Below are positions 50,385 through 61,948 of a DNA stretch of 64,000 nucleotides, piece after piece. Location of the stretch: the NCBI GenBank assembly GCA_005656395.1, contig SRSI01000009.1, forward strand, positions 1,302,001 to 1,366,000, in the 5' to 3' direction. The stretch is from Strongyloides papillosus. Its lineage: Eukaryota > Nematoda > Chromadorea > Rhabditida > Strongyloididae. The notes beneath the pieces are model-generated. The model did no database searches, had not been told where the DNA came from, and saw nothing but the letters and a program-made list of their open reading frames with translations. A program made the position numbers and the translations under genes. Position 1 is the first letter of the stretch. The number at the start of each line of letters is the position of its first letter.

Positions 50385-52472
50385 ATGTCTAAGTTGAAAT
50401 CAACCAAACCAATTTGTTACCGATGGTACAAAATTTTAGCCGGTATAGCAATATGCATAATATGTATTGTAACATGGATATTTATTGTTAATCCACTTTT
50501 AACGTGGGATAAACAGTTTACGGCTAATTTGATAAAAAAACTATCTGGAAGCCGTAATAATGAAATAATTGATTTAAAGGATTCTAATAATAATGTTAAA
50601 AACTTAACAGATAATGAAGAAAAAATTACTGAAAAAAACAACACAATTTATGTTAATGGTATAAATGAAATAAAAAATAATAGGTCAAATATAAATATAC
50701 AAAATAATTCTACAGTTTCACCTTTTAGAACAAAAACTGAAAATGATTCATCTAAGAATGTTCTATCCACAACCACAAAATTGCCATCAACAATTTTGTT
50801 TATAACTTCTACACCTAAAACACCAATTTTAAACCATACAAAAAATTGGTTATCAACATCAAAAATACACCATAAATCGTTTAACTATACAGCAAATGAA
50901 AATATCTTTACAACGATCATATCGTCAACTACTCAAAGACCAAATTTTTTAGAAAATAAGAATAATTATTTAGATAAAAAATTAAATACTTCTAAAATCA
51001 CAAATTATTTAAATCAAAAATCTGGATATAATAAGGAAAAAACTTTAAATATAATTAGGAATGGAAAATTATTTGAAGAATCAGATAAAAAAAAGTTTGC
51101 CATATCGTATACAACAACAACAACATCTACATATTCTACTCCACAGAATAATGATAAAAATTTTGAAAATAAAAAAGAATTATTATTTTCAGATAATAAA
51201 ATAAATAATACAACAAGAATATACAACGAGATAACACAATATTCAAAGATAAAAAATCAGTTGAATAATTCAGATATCAATAAATCAATTACAAAAATAT
51301 TAAATCCCCAAAATGAAATTTTTTTTCAAACAACAATATCACCAACAACAATAGAGAAAGATGATGAAATCACCACAACATATTCTTATACAACCGTCAC
51401 TGTAGATGAAAAACCATTACCAACTACTGTTGAAACATCAACATCATCTACTACTACTCCTATTGTCACTTCAACTATTAGATCTCAATTTTTTGCAAAT
51501 GAAAATAATTTAAACGACAAAAATAGTAAGGAAAATGTAAAAATTGACAAGAAAAAAATGTTAAAAGATAATGCTCCAGTAATAGTTACTGCATTATTAG
51601 ATATTGGTAGAGGAGAATGGCAATCATTTTATAGACCATTCGAAACATACTTAAATTCTTTTCTAGATCTTTTACAGATGGATAATAATATGATTATATA
51701 TGGAGATAAAACAGTTATAAATTTTGTTAAGAAACATTTTAAAAATAAGATTGATGATAAATTGCTTTTAGAAATTTCAATGAAAGATTTACCTTTCTAT
51801 AGATATAGAAATGAAATGCAAGAAATTATAGATAATGAACAAAAAAATTGGAATTCATCATGGGATAAAAGAATGAAAAATCATCCGGAATCTATGTATG
51901 CAGATTATAATATTTTAGTTAATTCTAAACCTTACTTTCTTTATAATGCTTCAATTATATCTCCATTCGCATCTGATATTTTTATATGGATCGATGCTGG
52001 TTATTCTCATGGAGATAATAAATTAATACCAAAATATACATGGGATCCTTTTTTAATACCAAACAAAGTTCATATTATTAAATTAACACCAAATCAAGAT
52101 CAAATAAGTACATATACATATGAACGTGTTTACAGAAAAGACATTTCAGTAATATCAGCAGGATTTATTGGTGCAACTCGTGGTGTCATAAACAGATTTT
52201 ACAATTTTTTCTACAAAACATTTATAGAATTGTTGGATGATAAAAAAGTTGATGATGATCAGACAGTGATATTGATAACAATTAAAAATTATGCATCATT
52301 ATTTTATGTGATACATGGTGGTTGGTTTGATGCATTTAGATTGCTACCAAATTTAGATGAAACATTTGATAAAGAAGAATTACGGTTAAGGTATAATCCT
52401 AGACTTTATAGGAATATATATCCTTATTGGAAAATTCATAATAACTCAACACGGGATAAAGTTTTAAATTAA
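50385..52472 (+). CDS. Type II membrane protein with HtrL/YibB-like domain
   Basis: A single frame of 695 codons. One transmembrane helix (residues about 18-38, I-A-I-C-I-I-C-I-V-T-W-I-F-I-V) follows a short basic cytoplasmic tail, giving type II topology. Residues about 40-395 are a low-complexity Asn/Ser/Thr/Lys stem with many N-x-S/T sites and T-T-T runs, like the stalk of a Golgi enzyme. Residues about 396-695 resemble the HtrL/YibB family: V-T-A-L-L-D-I-G-R-G-E-W, D-N-N-M-I-I-Y-G, D-I-F-I-W-I-D-A-G-Y-S-H, S-A-G-F-I-G-A and D-D-D-Q-T-V. The family is found in bacteria and nematodes and is thought to be glycosyltransferase-like. W-I-D-A-G and D-D-D-Q are plausible nucleotide-sugar sites. 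A Golgi role is my inference. AATAAA at 52568. Confidence 0.8.
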   Translation: MSKLKSTKPICYRWYKILAGIAICIICIVTWIFIVNPLLTWDKQFTANLIKKLSGSRNNEIIDLKDSNNNVKNLTDNEEKITEKNNTIYVNGINEIKNNRSNINIQNNSTVSPFRTKTENDSSKNVLSTTTKLPSTILFITSTPKTPILNHTKNWLSTSKIHHKSFNYTANENIFTTIISSTTQRPNFLENKNNYLDKKLNTSKITNYLNQKSGYNKEKTLNIIRNGKLFEESDKKKFAISYTTTTTSTYSTPQNNDKNFENKKELLFSDNKINNTTRIYNEITQYSKIKNQLNNSDINKSITKILNPQNEIFFQTTISPTTIEKDDEITTTYSYTTVTVDEKPLPTTVETSTSSTTTPIVTSTIRSQFFANENNLNDKNSKENVKIDKKKMLKDNAPVIVTALLDIGRGEWQSFYRPFETYLNSFLDLLQMDNNMIIYGDKTVINFVKKHFKNKIDDKLLLEISMKDLPFYRYRNEMQEIIDNEQKNWNSSWDKRMKNHPESMYADYNILVNSKPYFLYNASIISPFASDIFIWIDAGYSHGDNKLIPKYTWDPFLIPNKVHIIKLTPNQDQISTYTYERVYRKDISVISAGFIGATRGVINRFYNFFYKTFIELLDDKKVDDDQTVILITIKNYASLFYVIHGGWFDAFRLLPNLDETFDKEELRLRYNPRLYRNIYPYWKIHNNSTRDKVLN

Positions 52473-54980
52473 TATATTGATGAAGTAGGCAAATATATAT
52501 AGATTATATATTTTGTAGACATTTTTATATTACAAACTGATTTTTATGTATTATTTTGTAGTTATTTAATAAAGTAGAATAAAAATAATATTTTACATTA
52601 AAATCGAGGATATTGAAATGTAATGATAAATATTTGTCATTGTAATATTATGTTTTACTTTTAATGGAACTTTAATCACAAAATGCCTTCATATGATTAA
52701 AAAACATCAAATTATATTTAAATTACTTTAAAAAATTAATCTTTTAATTTCAAGCACGTTGTGGATGAATTCATTTTCGGGAGGTATTATCTTCAAAGGT
52801 AAACGAAACTTATATAAAAAAATTATATAAGATCTATCAAATCTGTCCAGTTTCTTTCTATGACTTTTATACGAACATTTCTCCTACGTCTGCACTCCAG
52901 CAGCAACCCTAACAACACAATAAGTAGTCCTTTACATTCACCTAAACATGCTGACCATGGGTGTATTAATACCTATGTCGCCTAATTTAATAAACTACGG
53001 TAACACGTAAATCATACAATGAGTTTATTTATTTTTTAAGCTTTATATATTTCTATTAATAAATATATTTACTAACTTAAAGACAGACTTGAAAGTTACA
53101 AAGATAAGTTAATTATTGTTTTTTATGATTACGATATTGTTGTATTTTTTAAAACTAATTATATTATAAATATTTTATTTACACTATCAAATAACTTTAT
53201 TTTTGAAATCAAATTCTACATTCGTAATCCTGTGCTTTTACCACCCCAAAACATAAAATTTCTATTAATTTCAAAAGAATTTTTTAAAGATTTCAAAAAA
53301 CTATGAAAAGAAACTGTGTTTTAATAGTTTTATCATATAAAAAGATTGACCTATTGAAATGATGAAAGAAATGAAAAATAGTGGTATAATAGCAATATAT
53401 TTTAAAGGAAATTATCTTATCATTATTAATTTAGTGAGAAATTAAAGATATTTCAAAACCTTGAAAACATTTTACCAGAACATATTTAGCTTTGAATTTA
53501 TACAATCATCACTTTACTTTCAGTTTAATTTAAAGTTCTTACATTGAACACTGAAGATTTATTTATTTTACATTTTTAGGGGTTTGTTATGACAGATAAG
53601 AAAATTCTAGTTTTAACTATTCTAGAAAACTAAGAATTTATTAATTGATGTAAGTGTTTATTTTTCTTTACTTTATACTCTATCATTTCTCTAGTGGACC
53701 AAATTTTAAGATTTTATTTCTATCATAATTTTATTTTATCTTGTGGGTTCGATTTAAATAGAGTTGTGGAACAAGTCTAGCTTCACAAAACATTTTGGAG
53801 CAAATCACAGTACAATCTTTTAGAAATTTAACTTAATAAACATTATACGAAATGATAACAATGTCGTTATTTGTACAATAAAAATCATTGGCAATTTGAT
53901 CATGATATAAAAGGCATTGTCAAAAAGTCCTCTAAGGAACCTACAATATTAAAAGGAACTTGATAAGATTGTCAAGTTACAAGAAGACGTAGTTTTTAAT
54001 GGGTCTAATTAATCAGATAAAGGCTATAGTATCTACGAATTTGATGGTGATTATTGTGAAGTTTTACAGAAACTTAACAGTGATAAACAAAACAGAGAAA
54101 GCGTCCTTGAAAAAAGAACTAAAAATCAATGTCCTTGTTATGATTAACGTTAATATATTTATAAAAGTGTTGAAGAGAAAAATAACACTTGATGGCAAGA
54201 AAACGCAAACATTATGAAAAATCCATCATTTCTTCTTAATTGTAAACATTGTAATTTAATATTTTCTATTTGATTCTTGATATGTGGAACTTGATGATAT
54301 ATATGTCACTTATTTTAGGCAATGTCAAAAAATATAATATATTATCAGAAGTGGTGCGGAAAATAATACATTTTCTCTAACCGGAATCATAAGATTTCGT
54401 AAAAATATAAAACCTCATGATAATAATTGGATGTATTTCTGTTAAATATATATTTCAATACCAAGTATGACATCAATAAAATTAAGAGCCATACTAAGAG
54501 TTTTATTAAATATGCCGACATTTTTGAGTAATTGGGAAAAGTTGAGAAAAATCAACTTAAGAAAATAGGTCTTCACAACATATCAAGAACCTTTCCAAAA
54601 AATCTCATAATTTAATTCATGTGCATGATCTAGACTTAGATAAGACATTTTTTATTTTATTTGTCAGAGACAAAAAAATAATATAGTACAGAAGAAAATT
54701 TTGGTAAAACCATTACTCTCTTTGTGACTTCACATTTTTGTAATTTTTTTGGTTAAACGTCCATACTGTCTTAATTTTTATAAAACGCTATTATTTTTAA
54801 TCTCTTGGCAGTATATTAATAAATTTTAAAAAGTGTATTACATTCCAAAAACTACAGTAACAATTATTTCGTGTCATTTAAAAATTTTTCAAGGAATAAA
54901 CAATTTGAAGGGTTATTTATTTGTAATGATATTCTTAAGAAAAATAATAGTAATTAAACATCATTGTATTTATATTAATG
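52473..54980. other. Intergenic region with a GC-richer patch and degenerate sequence
   Basis: A 2.5-kb gap between convergent genes. It contains the GC-richer patch at 52740-53000 (see findings). It also contains a mixed-composition stretch at 53600-54740 with broken open frames, the longest being 72 codons at 53999-54217. That stretch could be decayed coding or transposon sequence but shows no recognisable domain. Confidence 0.45.
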
Positions 54981-56048
54981 TTACTTTTTAAATTTTAAAT
55001 TAGTTACGTAATTTATAAGATATTTCTTTTCTTCTTCAAATTGTGCATCATTTTTGTAATTTTGAGGGAAATTGTTCAATAAATCAACAATATGAGATCT
55101 GTTGTTTTCTAAATATTCCAAAATTTCTTTTGAATGATCGGGTGAGCAAATTAAAATTTTAAAAATGTGGAATGCCTCATAACGAATTCCATTACTCGTA
55201 TTTGATAAGTCATTAACAATTATTTTAAGATTCTCCACATTATAAAAATAACTCTGTCGGAAAATTGGTGCTTTAATTGAATATAAAAGTACTGATAACA
55301 ATTTTAAACATTCTCTTTTTGTAAAGTAGTTAGCTTTTGCCAGCATTTGATTGAAACTGCAAATAAATTTCTTGTGATTTTTCTCTAAAAATTGGCTAAC
55401 TGTGTCTTTAAAATTAGTAAGAATATTTTTCAATAAACTTAAACAATTGGATGCAATTTCAAAACTCTCCATTGTAATCATATTAAATAATTTAAAAAAA
55501 TCTTGAGAAAATAAAATAACTCGTGTCAATTTTTCAAAATCCAAACACTCCCTGAGAATATTTCCGCATATAAAAGCAGTATCTGTTGAAGCTAGACCAT
55601 CAATTAATGATGACAATAAATATGATCTGGTAGCTAGAAATTCAGCCATAGGAAAAACACCGTTCGATTTCCTTTGTAATAAATTTACAATAATCTCTTC
55701 TGAACATTTTCGACATTCCAAAGACATTTTTGGCATATTAGTAATCATACTTTCTGTTATCCCTTTTTCATTTAAGGAATGAATTAATTTGATGACCTAA
55801 AATAGATGATATATACAGTTTAAATAATGATATAATAAATAGCATACTGATTTTCGATGAGGATCATCACCAGGATTGCCAAATATCATAGCCTTCACCT
55901 GATTTAGTTTAGACAGTAATGATTCTTGATCTTTACTTGAAATTCCATCTTCATAAACTTCACAGTGAATATTAGCCATAAGTGACGAAAGATTTTTTAC
56001 GACACTGTTTGGAGATTGAAAGAATCTATTAATGACTGAAAGTGGCAT
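54981..56048 (-). CDS. MO25/CAB39 scaffold protein
   Basis: Exons 56048-55848 and 55796-54981 join in phase 0 across a 51-nt intron (GTATGC..ATTTTAG), giving 338 residues, the family length. Matching blocks include V-V-K-N-L, L-R-E-C-L-D-F-E-K-L-T-R-V-I-L, S-F-E-I-A-S-N, T-K-R-E-C-L-K-L-L, N-I-R-Y/G-I-R-Y-E-A-F-H-I-F-K and Q-F-E-E-E-K-K-Y-L. MO25 is an armadillo-like helical scaffold that binds the STRAD pseudokinase and activates LKB1 and germinal-centre kinases in cell polarity. The N-terminal half is rather divergent, so this may be one of several paralogs, as in C. elegans. Confidence 0.93.
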
Positions 56049-57546
56049 GATGGTATACTGAAATAAAGAATATGAAGTATAATTTTGATGAATAGTATAA
56101 ATAAATAGAAGTTGAGGGAATTATTTTATTTCATAATTGTTATATGAAAATTTTGCAAATGTATTATTACGAACAATCTTTTTGGTTATAAATTACTATT
56201 AATAATTTGTATTTGAATAGAAATGATTACAATGCATAGAATAAGATACAATGATCATATCTTTTGTTACGATTTAACAGTTACACTCTGAAATGCAAGA
56301 CAAATTTTTGACTTACATTGAATAAAATACCAATTTTGTTTTATTTCATAGAAATTTATATGAGTAATTTGACTTTTTTATTATTCAGAAATTATATGAC
56401 TTTTATTTTTGTACCTGATTTTTTTAATTTATTATATTTTTCCTTGTAAAATTACAATATTCTATTTTATATTTTTGTAATCTGTTTGAAATTTAAATAC
56501 TCCACAAAATATAGATTCTTGAAGATAAATATCATATAGATTGATGAATAAAATTAAAATACTTTTTTTATACTTGAAAGTATTTAAATTGATGAATTTT
56601 ATTACTATAAATGAATTATCGTTTTAATCTCTATCTATAAGTAATTGCACATTAAGTGTGATGTAATAGAAATATTATTATATAAATCAATTGATAGTAA
56701 TACCTATATTTATGTTTTATAATAAGTTACTTTTTTAAGAAATACCTCTTATTTATTAATATTTTTATACTTACAATTTTTATTATTTTTAATTTACTTA
56801 TGATAACATTATATTACTCTACAAAAATAAAAAGATAAAGATTTATATTATTACTTGATGAATTTTTGTAACATTTTATCTTGGTTCTGTAAAAGTAATA
56901 TACAATTCTAAATTTGTTTGAAAAAAAAATTCAATAAAGTTATTTCAAACAGCAATGATAAATTAATATACTTTATACATTTGAATAATGATGATTTTTA
57001 AGTACTTGAAAATATCTTTTTTTAACAAATTATATGGATATTGGCATTTTTCTAAAAATAAAACATCATTTGAATAAAAGAGTTGTATTAAAAAATAAAG
57101 TTATTTGCAATTTCAAATTAAATTTAGTAAATACTTAAGTTGAATGTAAATATTGATAAAAAACTGTTTTCAATATGGTCTAATATTATATAAGAACGAT
57201 GAGTTTTCATAAATAAATATAATATTTAAGTAAAGTTGAATATTACAACATGATTTATTATTTCAACAGAATACTATTATAAAAATATCACTTTCTTTGT
57301 AATTTAATGGATATTTATTACTTAAGCTTCATATTATAGGTGATGACCAGATATATGATTTATAATATATATGTGAAATGGCAACAGATTGTTAAATGAT
57401 AAAAGTATCTTAAGAATATGATCAGCTTTCACTTAAATTGAGAAGCTTTTTATTTTTAAAGCAGAAAGTAATTCATTCATTTATATAACGTTATATTTCT
57501 TCATTATAATATTAGAATTTTTATTTTCTAAAAGGCTAGAAACATA
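56049..57546. other. Divergent intergenic region
   Basis: About 1.5 kb between the MO25 start and the peroxidase start. It holds both promoters. No open frame or LRR-coding exon is visible, which matters for the reduced domain set of the peroxidase. Confidence 0.5.
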
Positions 57547-60495
57547 ATGTTTGTTAAGAAGAAGAACGTACTTTTTTTGCTTTTGTTATTAAACTTAATC
57601 AATTATTTATATTGCGAAATTAATCCTAGTCCTAGAAATCATAGAAAATCAAATAGAAATATTAATGATAATGCTCCAAGATTTACTTATACATCGACGA
57701 ATCAAAGTTATAGGGAAGGCGCAGCAGTTACGATTAATTGTGAAGTTGCAGGCAATCCAACTCCTACTGTTTCATGGGTTTATAATGGTAGACAAATCTT
57801 CGATTCAACGAAATATCGAATGAAAAAGAAGAACACTCAACTTACTATATATCCCTTTTTAGACAATGACGTTGGAAAGTAAGCTATAAAATTTAATTAT
57901 TTTTTAAATTATATATTAATTAGATATACTTGTTTTGCTATGAATCGTTTCGGAAGTATTTCTCATACTGTGAGTCTTAAAATCATAGAATCTACTCCTC
58001 CAGTTATCATTGAAGGTCCACATTCACAAACAGTTAAACCATCAGAACGTGTAGTATTTCGTTGTAAAGCAAAAGGAGAACCACAACCACATATTACATG
58101 GTTTTTCGAAGGTTCAGAAATTCAAAATTTAGCTGGTCATTTTCAAGCATCTCATGATGAAACTGAGTTAATCATTTCTCATGTTACACGTCAAGATAAT
58201 GGTGTTTTTACATGTATGGCTGGAAATGATGTTGGTGCAATGACAGCAGAAGCAAAATTAACTGTCGAAGCTCCAACATTGGACAGAATTGATTATTCTT
58301 TAGATGATAACAAACTTGCTGAAATCGTCAAACAGGCTACTGAAAACGTTGATAAAGCAATTGCTGAAACGCAACGAGATTTAAAATATTCTATGACAAA
58401 TCCTCATACACTTATTAAGTTATTTAAATTTGCTGCACCAAGAGCACTTGAAATAACAAAAGCAAGAGAAGTTTATGAAGAATCATTGCGATTGATTGAG
58501 AAACATGTTGAAGATGGTTTAAGACTACCAATTAATGAATTACCAACTAATGTATCGTATGAATCAATATTAGCTGTTTCACATATCCAAACATTAATGG
58601 AATTATCAGGATGTATGAATGGACAATTTAGAGAACCATGTGATAAAAATATGTGCTTCCATACAAAATATCGTTCATATGATGGACAATGTAATAATTT
58701 TGATAATCCAATGTGGGGGGTTTCACAAATGCCATTCCTTCGTCTATTACCACCAATATATGAAAATGGTTTCAATACACCTGTTGGTTGGGAAAAAGAA
58801 AAATTATATTTTGGTTTCAAAAAACCAAATGCACGTTTAGTTTCAATGGAAATAATTTCTACAGAACAAATTACACCACATTTTCGTTATACATCCTTAT
58901 TAATGCAATGGGGACAATTTTTAGATCATGATATTACATTTAAAGCACCAGCATTATCAAGAAAAATTTATTCTACCGGTGGAATTTGTAATAGAACTTG
59001 TGAAAATATTACTCCCTGTTTTAATATAATATTACCTCCTGGTGATCCTAAACTTAGAAATGTTAAAGGTAAATTCCCATGTATGGAATTTGATAGAAGT
59101 GCTGCTGTCTGTGGATCTGGTGAAACATCACCCATTTTCCAACGTGTAACTTATAGAGAACAAGTAAATATTATAACATCATACATTGATGGTTCATGTG
59201 TTTATGGATCAACAGAAGTTGATGCAATTAATCTGAGAGATTTATATAATGATCATGGTCTTTTGCGTTTTGATATTGTTTCTGGTGCAGAAAAACCTTA
59301 TCTACCATTTGAAAGAGATAGTGATATGGAGTGTAGGAGAAATGTATCAGAGGATAATCCTATAAGATGTTTCTTAGCGGGAGATTTTAGAGCAAATGAA
59401 CAATTAGGCTTAACTTCTCTACACACAATCTTCCTTCGTGAACACAATAGAATTGCTGGAAAATTTGTTCAAATTAATCCAAATTGGGATGGTGAAACAA
59501 TTTATCAAGAAACAAGGAAAATTATTGGAGCTGTTATTCAACATATAACTTATGAACATTGGCTTCCAAAAGTTTTAGGTAATGACGGAATGAAGCATTA
59601 TTTAGGAGAATATAAAGGTTATGATAGTACTGTTAATCCTGGTATAACTAATGCATTTGCTACAGCCGCATTTAGATTTGGACATACATTAATAAATCCA
59701 AAATTAATGAGATATGATAAAAATTTTAATCCTATTTCACAAGGGCATATTTCACTTCATGAAGCAATATTTGCACCAGAAAGACTGTTATCTGAAGGAG
59801 GAATTGATCCAATAATTAGAGGCCTATTTGCCACTCCAATGAAACTTCCAAAATCTGATCAAATATTGAATAAAGAACTCACTGAATTATTATTCCATAA
59901 AGAATCTGAAGTACCATTAGATTTAGCTGCCATGAATATCCAAAGAGGTAGAGATCATGCTCTTCCAGGTTATATTGAATATAGGCGTTTATGTAATTTA
60001 TCTGTTCCAAATACATTTGAAGAAATGACAACATATGTTTCTAATACAAATGTTTTACCAAAATTGAAAAACCTCTACGGTCATCCAGGAAATATTGATC
60101 TTTGGGTTGGAGGTGTAATAGAAAAGAAACTTCCAGATGCTTTAGTTGGTCCAACATTTTCATGTATTATTGGTGAACAATTTAAAAGATTAAGAGACGG
60201 TGATCGTTTCTTTTATTTAAATGAAGGAGTTTTTTCACAATTACAATTAAATCAAATCAAAAAATATACCATTTCTAAGATAATTTGTAACAATGGTGAT
60301 GATATCGATAGAATCCAAAAAGATTCTTTTGTATATGTTGGTGATAAAAAATCAGCTTTCCAAAGATGTGATGAACATTTAGATTTAAATCTTCATATGT
60401 GGAGTAGTTGTTGTGATGGGACATGTAATAACGTTGACTCTTCTTCAAATTCGGCAAGAAAAAAGAGAAGTCAACATTTTTATGAGAAACATTAA
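57547..60495 (+). CDS. Peroxidasin-like heme peroxidase with two Ig domains
   Basis: Exons 57547-57878 and 57924-60495 join across a 45-nt intron (GTAAGC..AATTAG) through a Lys codon, giving 967 residues. A signal peptide (about 1-23) is followed by two I-set Ig domains (about 44-130 and 137-223; C-E-V-A-G-N-P and C-K-A-K-G-E-P with Y-T-C and F-T-C). The peroxidase domain spans about 345-890. The distal His 446 is in Q-W-G-Q-F-L-D-H-D, Arg 616 in F-L-R-E-H-N-R and the proximal His 698 in F-R-F-G-H-T-L. All catalytic residues are present. Peroxidasins crosslink collagen IV with hypobromous acid in basement membrane. Unlike PXN-1/PXN-2 it lacks N-terminal LRRs, two Ig domains and a VWC domain; a Cys-rich then basic tail (C-C-D-G-T-C, R-K-K-R) ends it. 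AATAAA at 60514. Confidence 0.92.
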
Positions 60496-61043
60496 AAGTT
60501 TTTATTTGTTTGAAATAAAATATTTTGTTTATTTCTTTATTTATTTGTTATAATACACACAAAATAGTTTTAAAAGTTTTTTTTTAATTTCCAATATATA
60601 TTTGACAAAATCGGCAAAAGTAAAAATACAAATTTTCAAAATTACATCTTTGTTATTAATTAGTAATTCTCAATTAACTAACATTTTTATCTAACACAAT
60701 TATTTCACTATTTTATTGTACATACTTGTTTTTCTTCATTCAACTGTTTTGAATTCTTTAAGTGCTACCAAATCTAAGTTTTGGACAATGACGTTAATGC
60801 GATTGATATTTACTTTCTCTAGTAAAAATATTAATGTGTTTTGATTTTGTATGGAATTTTAATTAAAAAATATATGTAAAAGAATTTCTAGATTCATTAT
60901 TAATAATATTATGAGAAGATAGTTTAGTTATTCTTATAGTTCATACTTTATCAATTCTTTAAAATGCTATATATTGTCTTTAATATTCAGATTTGTTCCT
61001 TATTTAATTTAATATTTACTAGAGTTTTTTTTAATGTAGACAT

Positions 61044-61140
61044 TTTATCTATCAATAGTTAAATACACACGAATGTTTTTAAAAAACTATAGGTATTTGT
61101 CTATCAGTAGTTATATATACGAGTAATTTCTAAAAAAACT
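61044..61140. repeat. Imperfect tandem duplication, period about 52 bp
   Basis: A unit beginning ctatcaatagtt at 61049 recurs as ctatcagtagtt at 61101. The copies continue with related sequence and both end in a run leading to aaaaaact. The copies differ at several positions, so the duplication is not recent. Confidence 0.5.
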
Positions 61141-61613
61141 CCTATAAATTCTTGTGTGTATTAAAATTTTTGTTCATTATAATAAAATTTTTATACTATT
61201 TATTATAGCTAAGATCATCAAGGACAATTAAACAAATACATGCAATTTAAATTTTCCGTAATGACATCGATTACTAATTTTAAACAACGGTCATTCATGA
61301 AATAGGTGTACAAATGAGTAATACAATTTTGGAAATAATTAGGAATACTTACCCGCCAAATTATTTCAACATATATGATATTTATTAGTCTTTTTTATCA
61401 TTAATGTTATCATAATAAAAAAAATTATAGTTATAATCAAAGAATGTTTTTTTCCTATCAAAGACAATAATAATTTATCAATTGTATAGAGATAAAGTTA
61501 TTAATCTCCTACCCTCTGTTCTATAACAAAAATTTATAAATAAAAGTGCCATTTGTAGTAACATCATTTTACCTCTACATCTATCTATATATGAGTTATT
61601 TACCTTTTATAGG

Positions 61614-61631
61614 AAAGGTAAGCTTACCTTT
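61614..61631. promoter_or_regulatory. Perfect 18-bp palindrome with repeated TACCTTT
   Basis: AAAGGTAAGCTTACCTTT is its own reverse complement. A further TACCTTTTA lies 12 bp before it, so the motif occurs three times within about 32 bp. It is about 320 bp upstream of the Bark-like start codon and may bind a dimeric factor. Confidence 0.4.
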
Positions 61632-61948
61632 TAACAATACCCCTAACATTAACAATCTCTCTCTGATCATAGTAAACTTTAAACAATCTTGTAAAATGAT
61701 GTGCTTTTATAAAGTTTTATAAATAACGTTTGTGCTTATATTATTTATTTATCTTATGAATCATTATTATTCATAAATACTTTCAATCGAAATTATATGT
61801 ATGATTTTTTTCATTACTTTCAATCATCTTATTTTTTTAATAATTTTGTAGATTCGTATATATTTATAAGAATAAGAATTATATGAAAATTAACTATTTT
61901 TATTTAAAAATTATGCATTTACTAAAATTAAATAATAAGTATTAAATA

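Larger units (their letters stand above)
60496..61948. other. Intergenic region with repeat and palindrome
   Basis: About 1.45 kb between the peroxidase stop and the Bark-like start. It contains an imperfect tandem duplication at 61044-61140 and a perfect 18-bp palindrome at 61614-61631. No gene recognised. Confidence 0.5.

Noticed and set aside
53738..53760. tRNA B-box-like gggttcgatt
   Set aside because: The bases around it cannot form a T-arm stem and no A box or acceptor stem is present.
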